A DNA stretch of 64,000 nt from Akkermansia muciniphila (lineage in GTDB: Bacteria; Verrucomicrobiota; Verrucomicrobiia; Limisphaerales; UBA9464): contig CAMAUY010000015.1 of assembly GCA_945861565.1 (NCBI GenBank), positions 1 through 64,000 of the forward strand, read 5' to 3'. Each line of letters begins with the position of its first letter. Position 1 is the first letter of the stretch. Below are positions 1-8,656 of the stretch, one piece after another. The position numbers and the translations under genes are program-made. Below the pieces are notes generated by a model. That model did not search any database. It saw only the letters and a list, made by a program, of their open reading frames with translations, and was not told the DNA's origin.

Positions 1-334
1 TTAGCGCTCAAAGCCGCCGGGTCAGGCAAAGAAGATCCAGGAAGAAGGAAGAAGAGATCTGTTGAAGTGTTTGAAGAAAATCCATCAAGAAAACTGTGCG
101 GTTTTCAGACCGGTCGTTTTGCACGGTTTAGGTCCCGGCCTCCGCACCTTTTCCTGATTCGTGGGATTCGTGGGCCCTCAAGCCTTCGTGAGAGGGGTCC
201 AATTCGAAGGCTTCCGACGCCTTGAACGACCCATTGAGTATTGCCCGAAACCTTGGTAAGAATCATCATATGGGCAAGGATTACCACCACGGTAACCCCC
301 AAAATGCTGGTCACCATCCCCGAGGAAATACGCA
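1..334. other. Left-edge stretch with no supported gene
   Basis: No convincing gene. The plus frame from base 1 stays open to about 222, but its translation is low-complexity and basic and resembles no family. It could be the tail of a gene cut by the window edge, but this cannot be shown. A short direct repeat (ATTCGTGGG twice, near 157-174) lies in it. A GAGG at 322-325 serves as ribosome binding site for the gene at 335. Confidence 0.4.
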
Positions 335-1396
335 ATGAGCATCCAATTCGCGTACGACATCCACCAGACTTGGGAAGAGAATTGCGCGCGTGGCCCACAG
401 TTTTCCGAGCCGTGTCCGGCCGTGCCGGAGACGCCGATGAAATCGTTCTTGGGCTTACCCGTTCGGAGTCGGATCGGGATTGCGGCCGGTCTGCTTCCGA
501 ACAGTCGTTGGATTCTGCCCTATGCCCAACGGGGCTTCGATATCCTCACCTACAAAACCGTCCGTTCCGCGGCGCACCCCTCTTATCCACTGCCCAACTG
601 GGTATTTGTCGAGGAGTCGTTCCCGCCCGGTGGCCCGGTATTCGTGACCACCACGCCCCCGAAGGATCCAGGGCAAATTAGTTCGGCGGTGTGTTTTGGG
701 ATGCCCTCGTTTTCTCCGGAGTATTGGCGCGAGGATGTTCAGCGAACCCGAGCCGGGCTCCGACACGGCCAATTGTTGGTCGTCTCGGTCGTGGCCACGT
801 CCGGAGAGACTTCCTCCCTCGCGGAGATTGGGGATGATTTCGCGCGGTGTGCCGCCTGGGCTGCCGAAGCGGGCGCGCACGTCGTCGAAGCCAATCTCTC
901 CTGCCCGAACGTGGCCTCCGCAGAGGGCACTCTCTATCAGGATGCCAGTGCCAGCCGAACAGTCGTCGGCCACATTCGGGAGGCCCTCGGGGACATCCCG
1001 CTCTTGCTCAAGATTGGAACCTTCGCGACGACCGATGCTCTGCGCACCTTCCTGTGCACGATGGACGGCCTAGCGAAAGGGGTAACGCTGGTCAACTGCA
1101 TCCGCCGCCCCATCATGCACCGTGATGGCCGGCCCGCATTCGGGCCACAGTTTAGCACGGCCGGAGTCTTGGGGCGGGCCATCCACGAGCCCTCGGTGTC
1201 CATCGTGCGAGCGGTTCGAAAATGCATCGAAGCAGATAATCTCGGCCTGAGCATCGCTGCGGTCGGTGGCGCATCAACCGTCCGAGACTTCGCAGATTTC
1301 TTTGCGGCGGGAGCCGATGCGGTCCTGTGTGGATCATCCCCGATGTACCAACCAAACCTTGCCATCGATGCGAAGCACGCCCATCCGGAGTGGTAG
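335..1396 (+). CDS. Dihydroorotate dehydrogenase-family TIM-barrel oxidoreductase
   Basis: A 353-residue protein of the FMN-binding dihydroorotate dehydrogenase fold. The clearest mark is NLSCPNV at residues 187-193, the conserved Asn-rich strand that contacts FMN and substrate in DHODH and dihydropyrimidine dehydrogenases. A C-terminal GGAST segment fits the phosphate-binding end of the barrel. The start ATG has GAGG eight bases upstream. It stands alone on the plus strand, convergent with prmA and away from other pyrimidine genes. Family membership is seen in the sequence. Whether it is the pyrimidine-pathway PyrD or acts on another substrate is not settled, because the N-terminal region is divergent from textbook PyrD. 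Confidence 0.75.
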   Translation: MSIQFAYDIHQTWEENCARGPQFSEPCPAVPETPMKSFLGLPVRSRIGIAAGLLPNSRWILPYAQRGFDILTYKTVRSAAHPSYPLPNWVFVEESFPPGGPVFVTTTPPKDPGQISSAVCFGMPSFSPEYWREDVQRTRAGLRHGQLLVVSVVATSGETSSLAEIGDDFARCAAWAAEAGAHVVEANLSCPNVASAEGTLYQDASASRTVVGHIREALGDIPLLLKIGTFATTDALRTFLCTMDGLAKGVTLVNCIRRPIMHRDGRPAFGPQFSTAGVLGRAIHEPSVSIVRAVRKCIEADNLGLSIAAVGGASTVRDFADFFAAGADAVLCGSSPMYQPNLAIDAKHAHPEW

Positions 1397-1435
1397 GAAA
1401 AATCGACCTCAACGCAAACGAACCCGCTGCGGCGG

Positions 1436-2347
1436 TCAGGCTCGAAACCGAAACGCGCCACTGCGCCACTCTCGGTCCGTCGTCGCTTGCAATGGACGAC
1501 ATCCTCCGGCTTGGTAAGCCCGCGCGACCTTTTCAAACTGACTTTCCAAAATGCCCGCCAGCACCAGCACCCCGGAGGGCTTTAAGCGCGCAAGGATCCG
1601 GTCACGCTCCGCGATGAGCAGATCATACATCAGGTTTGCAACCACGACGTCATATTGCTTCACTCGCCTCCGTGGCAGGCGGGTGACGTCGGCTTGAGTT
1701 GGGCGCACCTGGGCCTGGACTCCGTTTATCCCAGCGTTTTCCGCGGCGATTCGAACGCAATCTAAATCGAAATCAAGTGCCGCCACAGGAGAATACCCCA
1801 GTCGGGCCGCGGCGATGGCCAAAATTCCGCTGCCCGTTCCCATGTCGATGAGTGACGAGTTGTTGCCTCCCCGTGGCCGCAGTCGGACGATCTGCTCCAG
1901 ACAAAATCTCGTCGTTGCATGCTGGCCTGTGCCAAAACTCAGACCGGGATCAAGGAGCACGACCTGTTGACCCCGGCGTGGCTTGCGCCGGCTCCACGTC
2001 GGTTTCACGAGGAGAACTCCGTCAATGTCGAGGGGACGAAAATGACGCTTCCAGGATTCCGCCCAATCCTGTACCCGAACGGTCCGGACACGAATGACTG
2101 CCGGCTCCACGTCCAGACCACACGCCGCAATCCGCTGCAATCCCTCGCGGATTCCTGCCTTCCATTGTCGCGCCGCAGACATTGAATGGTCAGAATATAC
2201 CGTCACGACCGAGATCCAATCCTCTTCATTGGACCACGTCGATGGAGACTTCCCAGTCACACGCTCGAGCATGTCCGAGACGGCATCATCCGCCTCGGGA
2301 TTGGTCGTAACCGAGAGCTGAATCAGTCTCTTTTCCAATGGTTTCAT
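1436..2347 (-). CDS. prmA: Ribosomal protein L11 methyltransferase
   Basis: S-adenosylmethionine-dependent methyltransferase expected to methylate ribosomal protein L11. From the chosen start (MKPLEK) it is 303 residues, the normal PrmA size. It shows the PrmA-specific segment DPGLSFGTGQHATT at 133-146, SAM motif I IDMGTGSGIL at 167-176, and NLMYDLL at 238-244 in the position of the usual NILA motif. The frame stays open upstream to 2446, which would add 33 residues and overlap the previous gene, so the inner ATG is preferred although no strong Shine-Dalgarno is visible. It is the last gene of the minus-strand run that begins at the bifunctional nuclease. Confidence 0.85.
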   Translation of the reverse strand: MKPLEKRLIQLSVTTNPEADDAVSDMLERVTGKSPSTWSNEEDWISVVTVYSDHSMSAARQWKAGIREGLQRIAACGLDVEPAVIRVRTVRVQDWAESWKRHFRPLDIDGVLLVKPTWSRRKPRRGQQVVLLDPGLSFGTGQHATTRFCLEQIVRLRPRGGNNSSLIDMGTGSGILAIAAARLGYSPVAALDFDLDCVRIAAENAGINGVQAQVRPTQADVTRLPRRRVKQYDVVVANLMYDLLIAERDRILARLKPSGVLVLAGILESQFEKVARAYQAGGCRPLQATTDREWRSGAFRFRA

Positions 2348-2430
2348 TGAATATTTCGGTCGCGGATTCGAGGGCTTGCCCGCAGCAACCGAGAGGGCGG
2401 CCCTCCTTCTTAATCCATGGCTCCGAACCA

Positions 2431-3057
2431 TCATCCATCTCGCCAAGGGGTGAAATTCATTAATCGAATTTCCGTCCGAGCCCGTCCGCCCTTGACGTCA
2501 CCCACCTCGAGCCAAGTCACTCCCGCATAGTCGACCTCGAATCGTTCGGTGGCGTTCAGCGGCAGATCCAGCAGCAGCGTCATCAGCATCCGGATAACCC
2601 CGCCATGGGCAAACACCGCGACCGTGCGCCCGGCCTGCTCGCGTAGAATCTGTTGGAGACACTCTTCAATCCGAAGACGCAAGCGCACACCGCATTCTCC
2701 ATTGGGAAATCCACCCCGCTCGAGAACGCGTAGCCAGTCGTGGGCGCTCACCCCAAACCGGTCATTCACCTCATCCCAACCGAGGCCGGTCCAGTCACCA
2801 AAGTCGACCTCGCGCAGATCCGGCAGCAACACCGGCGTCGGCAACCCCGCATCCAGTGCCGGCGCAAGGGTCCTCTGCACTCGCTTCTGCGGACTGGCAT
2901 AGGTTGCATCGAAACGGACGCGGGTGAGCCACCCGGCGAGTCGCGTGGCTTGATGCTCGCCCCGGTCGGACAAGCCAATATCGAGCCGACCTCCAAACAC
3001 CCGGTGGAAGCTGTCCTCCACTTCGGCGTGTCGGATCAAGTACAAGGACGTCTTCAC
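2431..3057 (-). CDS. Histidine phosphatase family protein (phosphoglycerate mutase-like)
   Basis: A 208-residue member of the histidine phosphatase superfamily. The N-terminal RHAE motif places the phospho-accepting His at residue 10, and a second catalytic His lies in AVFAHGGVIR near the C-terminus. The start is taken as GTG at 3057, giving the usual short leader before the RHxE motif, with GGAG about ten bases upstream. The open frame continues to 3123 but would run into rph. It follows rph by 16 bases, so the two are probably cotranscribed. Homologues include CobC/alpha-ribazole phosphatase and broad phosphatases; the substrate cannot be read from sequence. B12-dependent enzymes elsewhere in the window make a cobamide role possible but unproven. 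Confidence 0.75.
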   Translation of the reverse strand: MKTSLYLIRHAEVEDSFHRVFGGRLDIGLSDRGEHQATRLAGWLTRVRFDATYASPQKRVQRTLAPALDAGLPTPVLLPDLREVDFGDWTGLGWDEVNDRFGVSAHDWLRVLERGGFPNGECGVRLRLRIEECLQQILREQAGRTVAVFAHGGVIRMLMTLLLDLPLNATERFEVDYAGVTWLEVGDVKGGRARTEIRLMNFTPWRDG

Positions 3058-3073
3058 AAGTCTCAGTCTCCAT

Positions 3074-3817
3074 TCAACCTGCCGCCATGGCCGCCTCTTG
3101 CAGATCCAGCAACTGGCGCACACCCGTTTTGCCCAAGGAAATCAACGCCGCCAGTTGATCCTCGGTGAAGGTGGATTCCTCACCCGCGCTCTGCAATTCC
3201 ACGAAGTCACCGGAACCATTCATCACAAGATTCATGTCCACCGTGGCATCCTTGTCCTCGACATAATTCAAGTCCAACACGGCGCGGCCATTGACGATTC
3301 CCATACTGACGGCCGCAACCCGCCCGACCATGGGATTCGACTTGAGCTTATTCGCTTTCAAGAGCTTCTGAATGGCCAGCGACAGCGCGACAGCCGCTCC
3401 GGTGATGGCTGCGGTGCGCGTGCCGCCGTCCGCCTGGAGTACATCACAGTCCACCCACACCGTCCGGGGTCCAAGTTTTTCCAGATCCAATACCGTCCGC
3501 ATCGAGCGCCCGATTAACCGCTGGATCTCCTGGGAGCGTCCGTCCAGTTTCATCCGGGAGATGTCACGCTGCTTCCGATCCAGCGTCGAATACGGCAGCA
3601 TTGAATATTCCGCGGTGATCCAACCTCCACTCACCTTTTGCGACTGCATCCATTTCGGCACGCTTTCATCAATCGTCACCCCGCAGATGACTCGAGTGTT
3701 CCCCCATTCGATCAGGGTCGAGCCCGCCGCATGGGGGGCAATGTGATTTTGAAACCGAATTGTCCTCAGCTCCTCCGGCCTCCGTCCGTCCACCCGCAAA
3801 CCCGTCGTGTCAATCAT
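3074..3817 (-). CDS. rph: Ribonuclease PH
   Basis: Phosphorolytic 3'-to-5' exoribonuclease that trims tRNA 3' ends. The 247-residue length matches the family. The sequence begins with the typical R-DGR--E-LR start (residues 7-18) and contains GGTRTAAITGA, a conserved phosphate/RNA-binding stretch, plus the conserved DVLQADGG core just before it. It sits between the Gfo/Idh/MocA oxidoreductase and the histidine phosphatase, all on the minus strand with short gaps. Nothing is truncated. Confidence 0.93.
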   Translation of the reverse strand: MIDTTGLRVDGRRPEELRTIRFQNHIAPHAAGSTLIEWGNTRVICGVTIDESVPKWMQSQKVSGGWITAEYSMLPYSTLDRKQRDISRMKLDGRSQEIQRLIGRSMRTVLDLEKLGPRTVWVDCDVLQADGGTRTAAITGAAVALSLAIQKLLKANKLKSNPMVGRVAAVSMGIVNGRAVLDLNYVEDKDATVDMNLVMNGSGDFVELQSAGEESTFTEDQLAALISLGKTGVRQLLDLQEAAMAAG

Positions 3818-3888
3818 GAGCTGCGCACGCTACCGGGTGCTGCCCCCTGCGGCAATCTCTGCATTTCGAGAACGGCGGATTTGCGGAT

Positions 3889-4917
3889 TCAGGCAACCTT
3901 CACTGGCTTGCCGGTTTTGGCCGAGGCGTCGGCCGCAAAAAGGACCGCGTGCGAACGAAGCGCATCCGCAAGGCTCGTCAATGGCATTTCCTCGTCGCGA
4001 TCCAGCGCATCAAAAAACGCCTGAAATTGAGTTTGGTAAGGGTGATCCTTGACGTCCCCCGAATCAACCGGGCTAAAGGACAATTCCGACCATTTGTTCT
4101 TGTTCAGGCTCCCCAGTTTTTGGGAGTGCCATTTGTTGTCCAGCAGCGACCCTTCGCTGCCCACTAGATGGGTGTGAAAGTAATAGGGTTGCAGGCAATC
4201 GATCACCGAAGCGCATTTACCCACCCGGCCATCCTTGAAGCGCAGCAGGTTTACCTGGGTGGTTTTATATTCGTACGCTTGGAAATGCTTGCTCCGGGAA
4301 CCGGTGGCCAGGCTCTGGACCTCGGTCACATCGCCGCCCATGCACAACAGCAGCGCGTCCAAGGCATGGCAACCCGCACTCAGCAGGCTGGACCCGCCGC
4401 CATTCTTCTTGATGTTCCAACGGTATTGCCCGTACCAGGGTCCGATACCGTGGAAGTAATCCACTTCACCGTAGTGTATTTCCCCCAGCAATCCCGACTC
4501 GATCAGCGCGCGGATGGAGAGGAACTGGGTGGAATACCGCACTTCAAAGCAGACGCACGTACGGACGCGCGCCTTCTTCACCGCCTCGCGCATCTCCACA
4601 CACTGCTTCCAGGACAACGCCAGGGGCTTCTCGATGATGATCTGCTTTCCCGCACGGGCCGCCTTGAGAACGTGGTCCGCATGCATCCACGGGTAGCTAC
4701 AAACCGAGATCACGTCGATCGACTGATCCGCCAGCATGGCATCGTAAGCGCTGTAGGCTTTGATTGTGCCGCCGTGCTTGCGACTCATGTCGGCAGGGTC
4801 GAGCGGACGGTTGGAGCAAACGGCCGTGACCTGCCCTTGCGTCGTGGCGTTGATGGCCGGGATATGCGCGGTGGCGACCCATCCGTACCCGATGATGCCG
4901 ACGTTATATTTTTTCAT
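3889..4917 (-). CDS. Gfo/Idh/MocA-family NAD(P)-dependent oxidoreductase
   Basis: A 342-residue oxidoreductase with an N-terminal Rossmann domain opening GIIGYGWVATAHI (residues 7-19) and the family signature EKPLA after about 90 residues, whose Lys is catalytic. The C-terminal half is the alpha/beta substrate domain. These enzymes oxidise or epimerise sugars, inositols and related polyols, and verrucomicrobia carry many paralogues. The substrate cannot be assigned. It follows holA by 65 bases and precedes rph by 71 bases on the same strand, so it may be read within the housekeeping run without a functional tie. Confidence 0.85.
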   Translation of the reverse strand: MKKYNVGIIGYGWVATAHIPAINATTQGQVTAVCSNRPLDPADMSRKHGGTIKAYSAYDAMLADQSIDVISVCSYPWMHADHVLKAARAGKQIIIEKPLALSWKQCVEMREAVKKARVRTCVCFEVRYSTQFLSIRALIESGLLGEIHYGEVDYFHGIGPWYGQYRWNIKKNGGGSSLLSAGCHALDALLLCMGGDVTEVQSLATGSRSKHFQAYEYKTTQVNLLRFKDGRVGKCASVIDCLQPYYFHTHLVGSEGSLLDNKWHSQKLGSLNKNKWSELSFSPVDSGDVKDHPYQTQFQAFFDALDRDEEMPLTSLADALRSHAVLFAADASAKTGKPVKVA

Positions 4918-4982
4918 ATGGCGATTGCGCTGAAAGTGCCCCTACTTTGGACCACGGAGGCGTGGAACTTGCCAAGATGAAT

Positions 4983-6125
4983 TTAGGAATATTTCAGAGC
5001 TTTCAAGCCCACGATTCCAATCAACGTCTGCTGCAGGACAAGCGCTTCGTCCAAATCACTGGAAACCAACCTGCGATTGCACTGCAGAAGCGCATCCATA
5101 CCGGAAATCAATTCCGCAGCAGTGTAGTTTTCCGTCTGTCGAAACGCCTGAAAAAGAACGAAAGGATGGGACGCCAAGGGATTGAACTTCTTGTCCGCCG
5201 GGAGATCCACCGTCGGCAGCCGATCCAGCTGAGTCTTAAACGAGGCGTAGTCTCGCACCGGCTTCAACGCACCCATGTTCCGTAGTTCCTTCAAGAACAG
5301 TAGAGCGCGCACTTTGCTGATCAGTCCGTACAAGAGCCCAATTTCGCTCTTCTTCTTGTCAATTCGCATCTCCCAGAGTTCCTCATCCAGCGTGCGGAGC
5401 AATTTCGGCAGGTCACGGTCCCCGAGTGATTCCGCCAGCGCGAATGCCTTCGCCTGCTTCTGCCGGGTAACAATTGCCCGGACATCCTCGAGAGTGACCG
5501 CCGTTCGATTACCCGTGTACAATGCGAGCTTTTCACTTTCGCTCGCGAGTCCCCGTAGATTCGGCCCCGTCCGTGTCACCAACTCCGCCAAGGCCTCGTC
5601 GGAGATCTCCTTCCCCGTTGCCCCGAGAATCTTGAGTGCATGGCTCTCCGCCGCCCCAGCCCAATCTTTGTCATCCGCAGTCAACGCTGCGAAGGATTCG
5701 ATCGCCCCCAGTTTCTTGAGGCATTTGAAAAAGACTCGTCGCTCATCGGCTCGCCCGGCACTGACGAGCAGGCGGACACCATCCCAGCGGAACGTCTTGA
5801 GATGCTCCGAGAGTGCCAGCAGCGACTCCATCACCGCGTTCGATTTCGCCGTGCGATCGTCCCCGAGGAAGCTGCAGTTTTGAAACCAAATCACCTTACT
5901 GCCACCGAAGAATGGAAGCGTATCCAAGGCTTCGCGAAGACGGCTGAGCGCAGCAAGGGCTTCGCCTGTGTTCTGCACGGCGGCGTCAACGATCTCATGA
6001 TCCATCCCGCCCAGCTCCTTGCACCAGAGATCAAACACCTGCCGGGACCGCTGCTTAACGGAAAAATCATCATCCCCGCAGACCAATAGGAGCGGCGCTC
6101 GGGCAGAGCAGGCAGGCGAGGCCAT
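4983..6125 (-). CDS. holA: DNA polymerase III subunit delta
   Basis: A 380-residue HolA-type subunit of the clamp loader, which opens the beta sliding clamp. The N-terminus LLLVCGDDDFSVKQ corresponds to the family's degenerate nucleotide-binding region, and the C-terminal region has the helical collar character, including a LYGLISKVRALL segment. Length is close to the usual 330-350 with a slightly longer middle. It lies 53 bases downstream of the bifunctional nuclease gene. Its partner delta' is encoded separately at 34965. Assignment rests on overall pattern and is good but not motif-strict. Confidence 0.82.
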   Translation of the reverse strand: MASPACSARAPLLLVCGDDDFSVKQRSRQVFDLWCKELGGMDHEIVDAAVQNTGEALAALSRLREALDTLPFFGGSKVIWFQNCSFLGDDRTAKSNAVMESLLALSEHLKTFRWDGVRLLVSAGRADERRVFFKCLKKLGAIESFAALTADDKDWAGAAESHALKILGATGKEISDEALAELVTRTGPNLRGLASESEKLALYTGNRTAVTLEDVRAIVTRQKQAKAFALAESLGDRDLPKLLRTLDEELWEMRIDKKKSEIGLLYGLISKVRALLFLKELRNMGALKPVRDYASFKTQLDRLPTVDLPADKKFNPLASHPFVLFQAFRQTENYTAAELISGMDALLQCNRRLVSSDLDEALVLQQTLIGIVGLKALKYS

Positions 6126-6178
6126 ACAGGGGGTGTGGCGAGAGAACGGACCGGGTCGAGTCGAGGAGGGCCGCCGGT

Positions 6179-6652
6179 CTACTTATCCGACTCGGGAGGG
6201 ATTTCACCTTCTTCCGACTGGCTGTTGATCCGCGAAAGCACCTCACTCATATCCTCCACTTCGTCGAACAGGCGTTGGCTTACGAAGACGGGTCTTTTGG
6301 TGGCCGCAGCCAGCGCCAGGCAATCACTGGGGCGCGCGTCGAGTTCAACGAGCTTCTTCCCCAGCTCATTCTCCTGTTTGAGGATCAGGCGGGCAAAATA
6401 GGTGGAGTCTTTCAAATCGGTGATGACGACGCGTTCCACGGTGACACCGAATCCTTGGAGAATATTTCCGATGAGATGGTGAGTGAGCGGGCGGTCCGTG
6501 GCCGTTCCGCGCAGGGCCATGCCGATCACATTGCCCATGCTATGCTCGACATTGATAACGAAGACCTTTTCGTCATTCCCAATAAAGAGGGCCACCCCGC
6601 TATTCGCGGGAAGGATTCCCCGGATCTGTACCGGCACAACTTCCCTTTTCAT
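6179..6652 (-). CDS. Bifunctional nuclease family protein (DUF151)
   Basis: A 157-residue DUF151/BFN-domain protein. Characteristic pieces are the LFIGNDEKVFVI strand near the start, the DARPSDCLALA segment (about residues 104-114), and an acidic C-terminal tail ending in a Glu-rich stretch. Plant members have nuclease activity on RNA and single-stranded DNA; bacterial roles are poorly defined. It appears to be first in the minus-strand run with holA, Gfo/Idh/MocA oxidoreductase, rph, phosphatase and prmA. The divergent vapBC pair starts 139 bases away. Confidence 0.83.
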   Translation of the reverse strand: MKREVVPVQIRGILPANSGVALFIGNDEKVFVINVEHSMGNVIGMALRGTATDRPLTHHLIGNILQGFGVTVERVVITDLKDSTYFARLILKQENELGKKLVELDARPSDCLALAAATKRPVFVSQRLFDEVEDMSEVLSRINSQSEEGEIPPESDK

Positions 6653-6757
6653 GGATGGAACCTACGGGACGACTCGTGAGGTGTCGAGCCTGAGCGGGGT
6701 TAACGGCTAGGGTTAAGCCCTATGCAGTGGCACCGGACGGGCGTTGAAAGGATTAAA

Positions 6758-6785
6758 TTGACACCAATTCAGTGCACACTACGAT
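6758..6785 (+). promoter_or_regulatory. Candidate vapBC promoter, close to the start codon
   Basis: TTGACA at 6758-6763, a 16-base spacer, and TACGAT at 6780-6785 form a good sigma70-type promoter. The GTG start of the antitoxin is at 6792, where transcription would be expected to begin, so the mRNA may be leaderless. The 8-base palindrome ACGATCGT (6781-6788) and flanking TGCAC/GTGCA arms over the -10 element could be the autoregulatory operator usual for VapB. This is inference from sequence. Confidence 0.5.
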
Positions 6786-6791
6786 CGTGCA

Positions 6792-7019
6792 GTGAAAAAT
6801 ATAACCTTGAGCGCGGACGAGCATCTGATTGCCACGGCGAGGATCGAGGCTCAAAGCCGCGGGACAACTCTCAATCAGCTGTTCCGGGACTGGCTGGAAG
6901 GAATTGCAAACCGGAAAAATCGCGCCCAATCAGCCGAAGCTTCCGCTCTGCTCGACAAACTCGGAAAACAGCTTCAATTTGCCCGAAAGTTCACCCGCGA
7001 AGAATTGAATGAGCGATAA
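6792..7019 (+). CDS. vapB: VapB-type antitoxin (ribbon-helix-helix)
   Basis: A 75-residue small protein starting with GTG (KNITLSADEHLI), the typical opening of ribbon-helix-helix antitoxins paired with PIN toxins: an N-terminal DNA-binding strand, then TTLNQLFRDWLE as the helical part, and a charged C-terminal tail expected to wrap the toxin. It overlaps the next gene by 11 bases, the normal arrangement of a toxin-antitoxin pair with coupled translation. It should neutralise the toxin at 7009 and repress its own promoter, which lies immediately upstream. Confidence 0.82.
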   Translation: MKNITLSADEHLIATARIEAQSRGTTLNQLFRDWLEGIANRKNRAQSAEASALLDKLGKQLQFARKFTREELNER

Positions 7020-7434
7020 GTGCTTCCTCGATACCAATATTTTGGTTTACGCATTCATGCCCGTCGACCCTCGAAGGCACCGAATTGCCAGGGGGTTGCT
7101 GCACGATGGTTTGAAGGACGGGACAGCCGTAATCAGTTGGCAGGTCGTGCAGGAATTTCTAAACGTTGCGCTTCGTAAGAACTCCTCCGAATTAGATCCA
7201 ACCACCCTTGCCGACGCGATTCGGGTCATACTCTTGCCACTCTGCAAGGTCTGGCCCAGCCCGGACCTCTGGCACGATGCGTTGCGAATCCACCGCCAGA
7301 CTGGCTACGGGTTCTACGATAGCCTCGTCGTGGCGGGCGCGTTGATGAGTGGCGCGCGACGTCTGCTATCGGAAGATCTCCAGCACGGGCGACTATTGGG
7401 TGAACTTCGTATCGAGAACCCCTTTGCGGAATAA
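7009..7434 (+). CDS. vapC: VapC-type PIN-domain ribonuclease toxin
   Basis: A 141-residue PIN-domain protein. FLDTNILVYAF (residues 6-16) carries the first catalytic Asp (residue 8). The conserved Glu in QVVQEFLNV and Asp in GFYDSLVVAGAL complete the acidic metal site near the C-terminus. VapC toxins are Mg-dependent RNases, often cutting tRNA or rRNA. It overlaps vapB by 11 bases and ends 36 bases from the convergent recO. All expected catalytic acids are present, so it looks functional; the RNA target is unknown. Confidence 0.88.
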   Translation: MSDKCFLDTNILVYAFMPVDPRRHRIARGLLHDGLKDGTAVISWQVVQEFLNVALRKNSSELDPTTLADAIRVILLPLCKVWPSPDLWHDALRIHRQTGYGFYDSLVVAGALMSGARRLLSEDLQHGRLLGELRIENPFAE

Positions 7435-7470
7435 ACGCTCAGGACTCCTGAGGCTCCGCGAATTGACGGA

Positions 7471-8169
7471 TCAGGCGCGCGCCACCGAAGTTCCGGCGGC
7501 CAGAGCTTCGGCACGACCCTTCGGGACGCGCTGACAATGCTGAAGGATGAAATCGTGCAGGACTTGCTTCAGCTGGCGAACCGTCGGCGCCACGGGTTTC
7601 AAGGCACCCAAGTCAGCCCACGTGGAATCCATTAGCTGCCTCATTAAGTCACGCACGGCCGTCGGCATCGCACTGTCCTCCACGTCGGGCGCCAATCCCT
7701 GGAGTGCCAGCAGCTTTAATTCAAATGCGTAGATCGTCCGCGGCTGGGGCGGCACCCTGGCAAGATGTCGCAGCAGACCCAGGAATAATTCACAAACGTC
7801 TGGAATGGGAAAATCCGTCTCCGTAATCAGTTCAATAAAATGAACCGCGTAGGCCGCCTGCTGGAGCCGGCCGAGATCAACCGCCAGGCCACCGTGCCGG
7901 TCCGAGACCATTACCTCCCGAAGGAGGTGCAACTGCGAACGGCGACTCCGGACAAACGTAAAATCCGCCTCCACTCCAAAATCCGTCTTCCCGGCGAAGG
8001 GAGATTTCGGCTGGCGCGCCCCCTTTGCCACCGTCGCCACCCGCCCCTGTCCCACAGTCAACCAATGCACCACCAGGCTCGTCTCCGTCAGTGGCCGGGT
8101 CCGTAGGACAACGCCATGAGCAGACTCATCCACGGCGGGATGTCTTTCGGCGGCGAGCAGGGGGCGCAC
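7471..8169 (-). CDS. recO: DNA repair protein RecO
   Basis: A 232-residue RecO-type protein that loads RecA onto SSB-coated DNA in the RecFOR pathway. The N-terminal OB-fold begins at HGVVLRTRPLTETS (about residues 18-31), followed by the typical VATVAKGARQPKS segment. The C-terminal half is helical with the expected YAFELKLLALQGLAP stretch. The usual Cys4 zinc finger of some RecO proteins is absent. The first about 15 residues overlap the end of ybeY by 44 bases, so the true start may lie a few codons inside. It is third in the phoH-ybeY-recO run. Confidence 0.82.
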   Translation of the reverse strand: MRPLLAAERHPAVDESAHGVVLRTRPLTETSLVVHWLTVGQGRVATVAKGARQPKSPFAGKTDFGVEADFTFVRSRRSQLHLLREVMVSDRHGGLAVDLGRLQQAAYAVHFIELITETDFPIPDVCELFLGLLRHLARVPPQPRTIYAFELKLLALQGLAPDVEDSAMPTAVRDLMRQLMDSTWADLGALKPVAPTVRQLKQVLHDFILQHCQRVPKGRAEALAAGTSVARA

Positions 8170-8656
8170 TCGCGCTCCGGCGTCTCGGCGATACCCCTCC
8201 GGGGCCGTTTTCCCACCCGCGCACCAGCCGATGCTCCATCCGCTTCATGCCGCGCCGCATCGCGGGCTCCTGGTCGTCGAATCCGCAAAGATGCAGGAGA
8301 CCGTGGATCACGTATCGGACGAGCTCCTGCTGCCAGGTGGTTCGAAATTCTCGCGCCTGCCCCACGGCGTCGGCCACGCAGATAAATAGTTCGCCATGCA
8401 AATGACCGGGTATTGATCCATGGTCAAAGGTGATGACATCGGTGGATCCGACGTGCCGGAGGTATTGCCAGTTCACCGCTGCCATCCGTTTCGAGCCCAC
8501 GAAGTGGATGCCAATCTCACCGGTTGCGGAAAGCGTGCGGAGGGTCTTCTCGACCAGTCGCCGGATTGTCCCACACTCGACCGGACGACATCGCTGCCGA
8601 TTAGAAACCCACACGATCGTCACCCCACCCAACGGGTCGTCGAGTCGAGGGTTCAT
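8126..8656 (-). CDS. ybeY: Endoribonuclease YbeY (rRNA maturation factor)
   Basis: A 176-residue YbeY metalloprotein needed for 16S rRNA 3'-end processing and ribosome quality control. The metal motif HGLLHLCGFDD is at residues 118-128, with His118 and His122 as zinc ligands. The third position, His in E. coli (GYDH), is Asp128 here. STDVITFDHG (71-80) is the other family signature. The start ATG overlaps the phoH stop as TAATG, implying translational coupling. The Pro/Arg-rich C-terminal 30 residues go beyond the family core and overlap recO. Confidence 0.9.
   Translation of the reverse strand: MNPRLDDPLGGVTIVWVSNRQRCRPVECGTIRRLVEKTLRTLSATGEIGIHFVGSKRMAAVNWQYLRHVGSTDVITFDHGSIPGHLHGELFICVADAVGQAREFRTTWQQELVRYVIHGLLHLCGFDDQEPAMRRGMKRMEHRLVRGWENGPGGVSPRRRSASAPPARRRKTSRRG

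Noticed and set aside
105-398. 97-residue minus-strand open frame with a hydrophobic stretch
   Set aside because: Overlaps the DHODH gene start, has no recognised family or ribosome binding site, and its hydrophobic part is likely a frame shadow.
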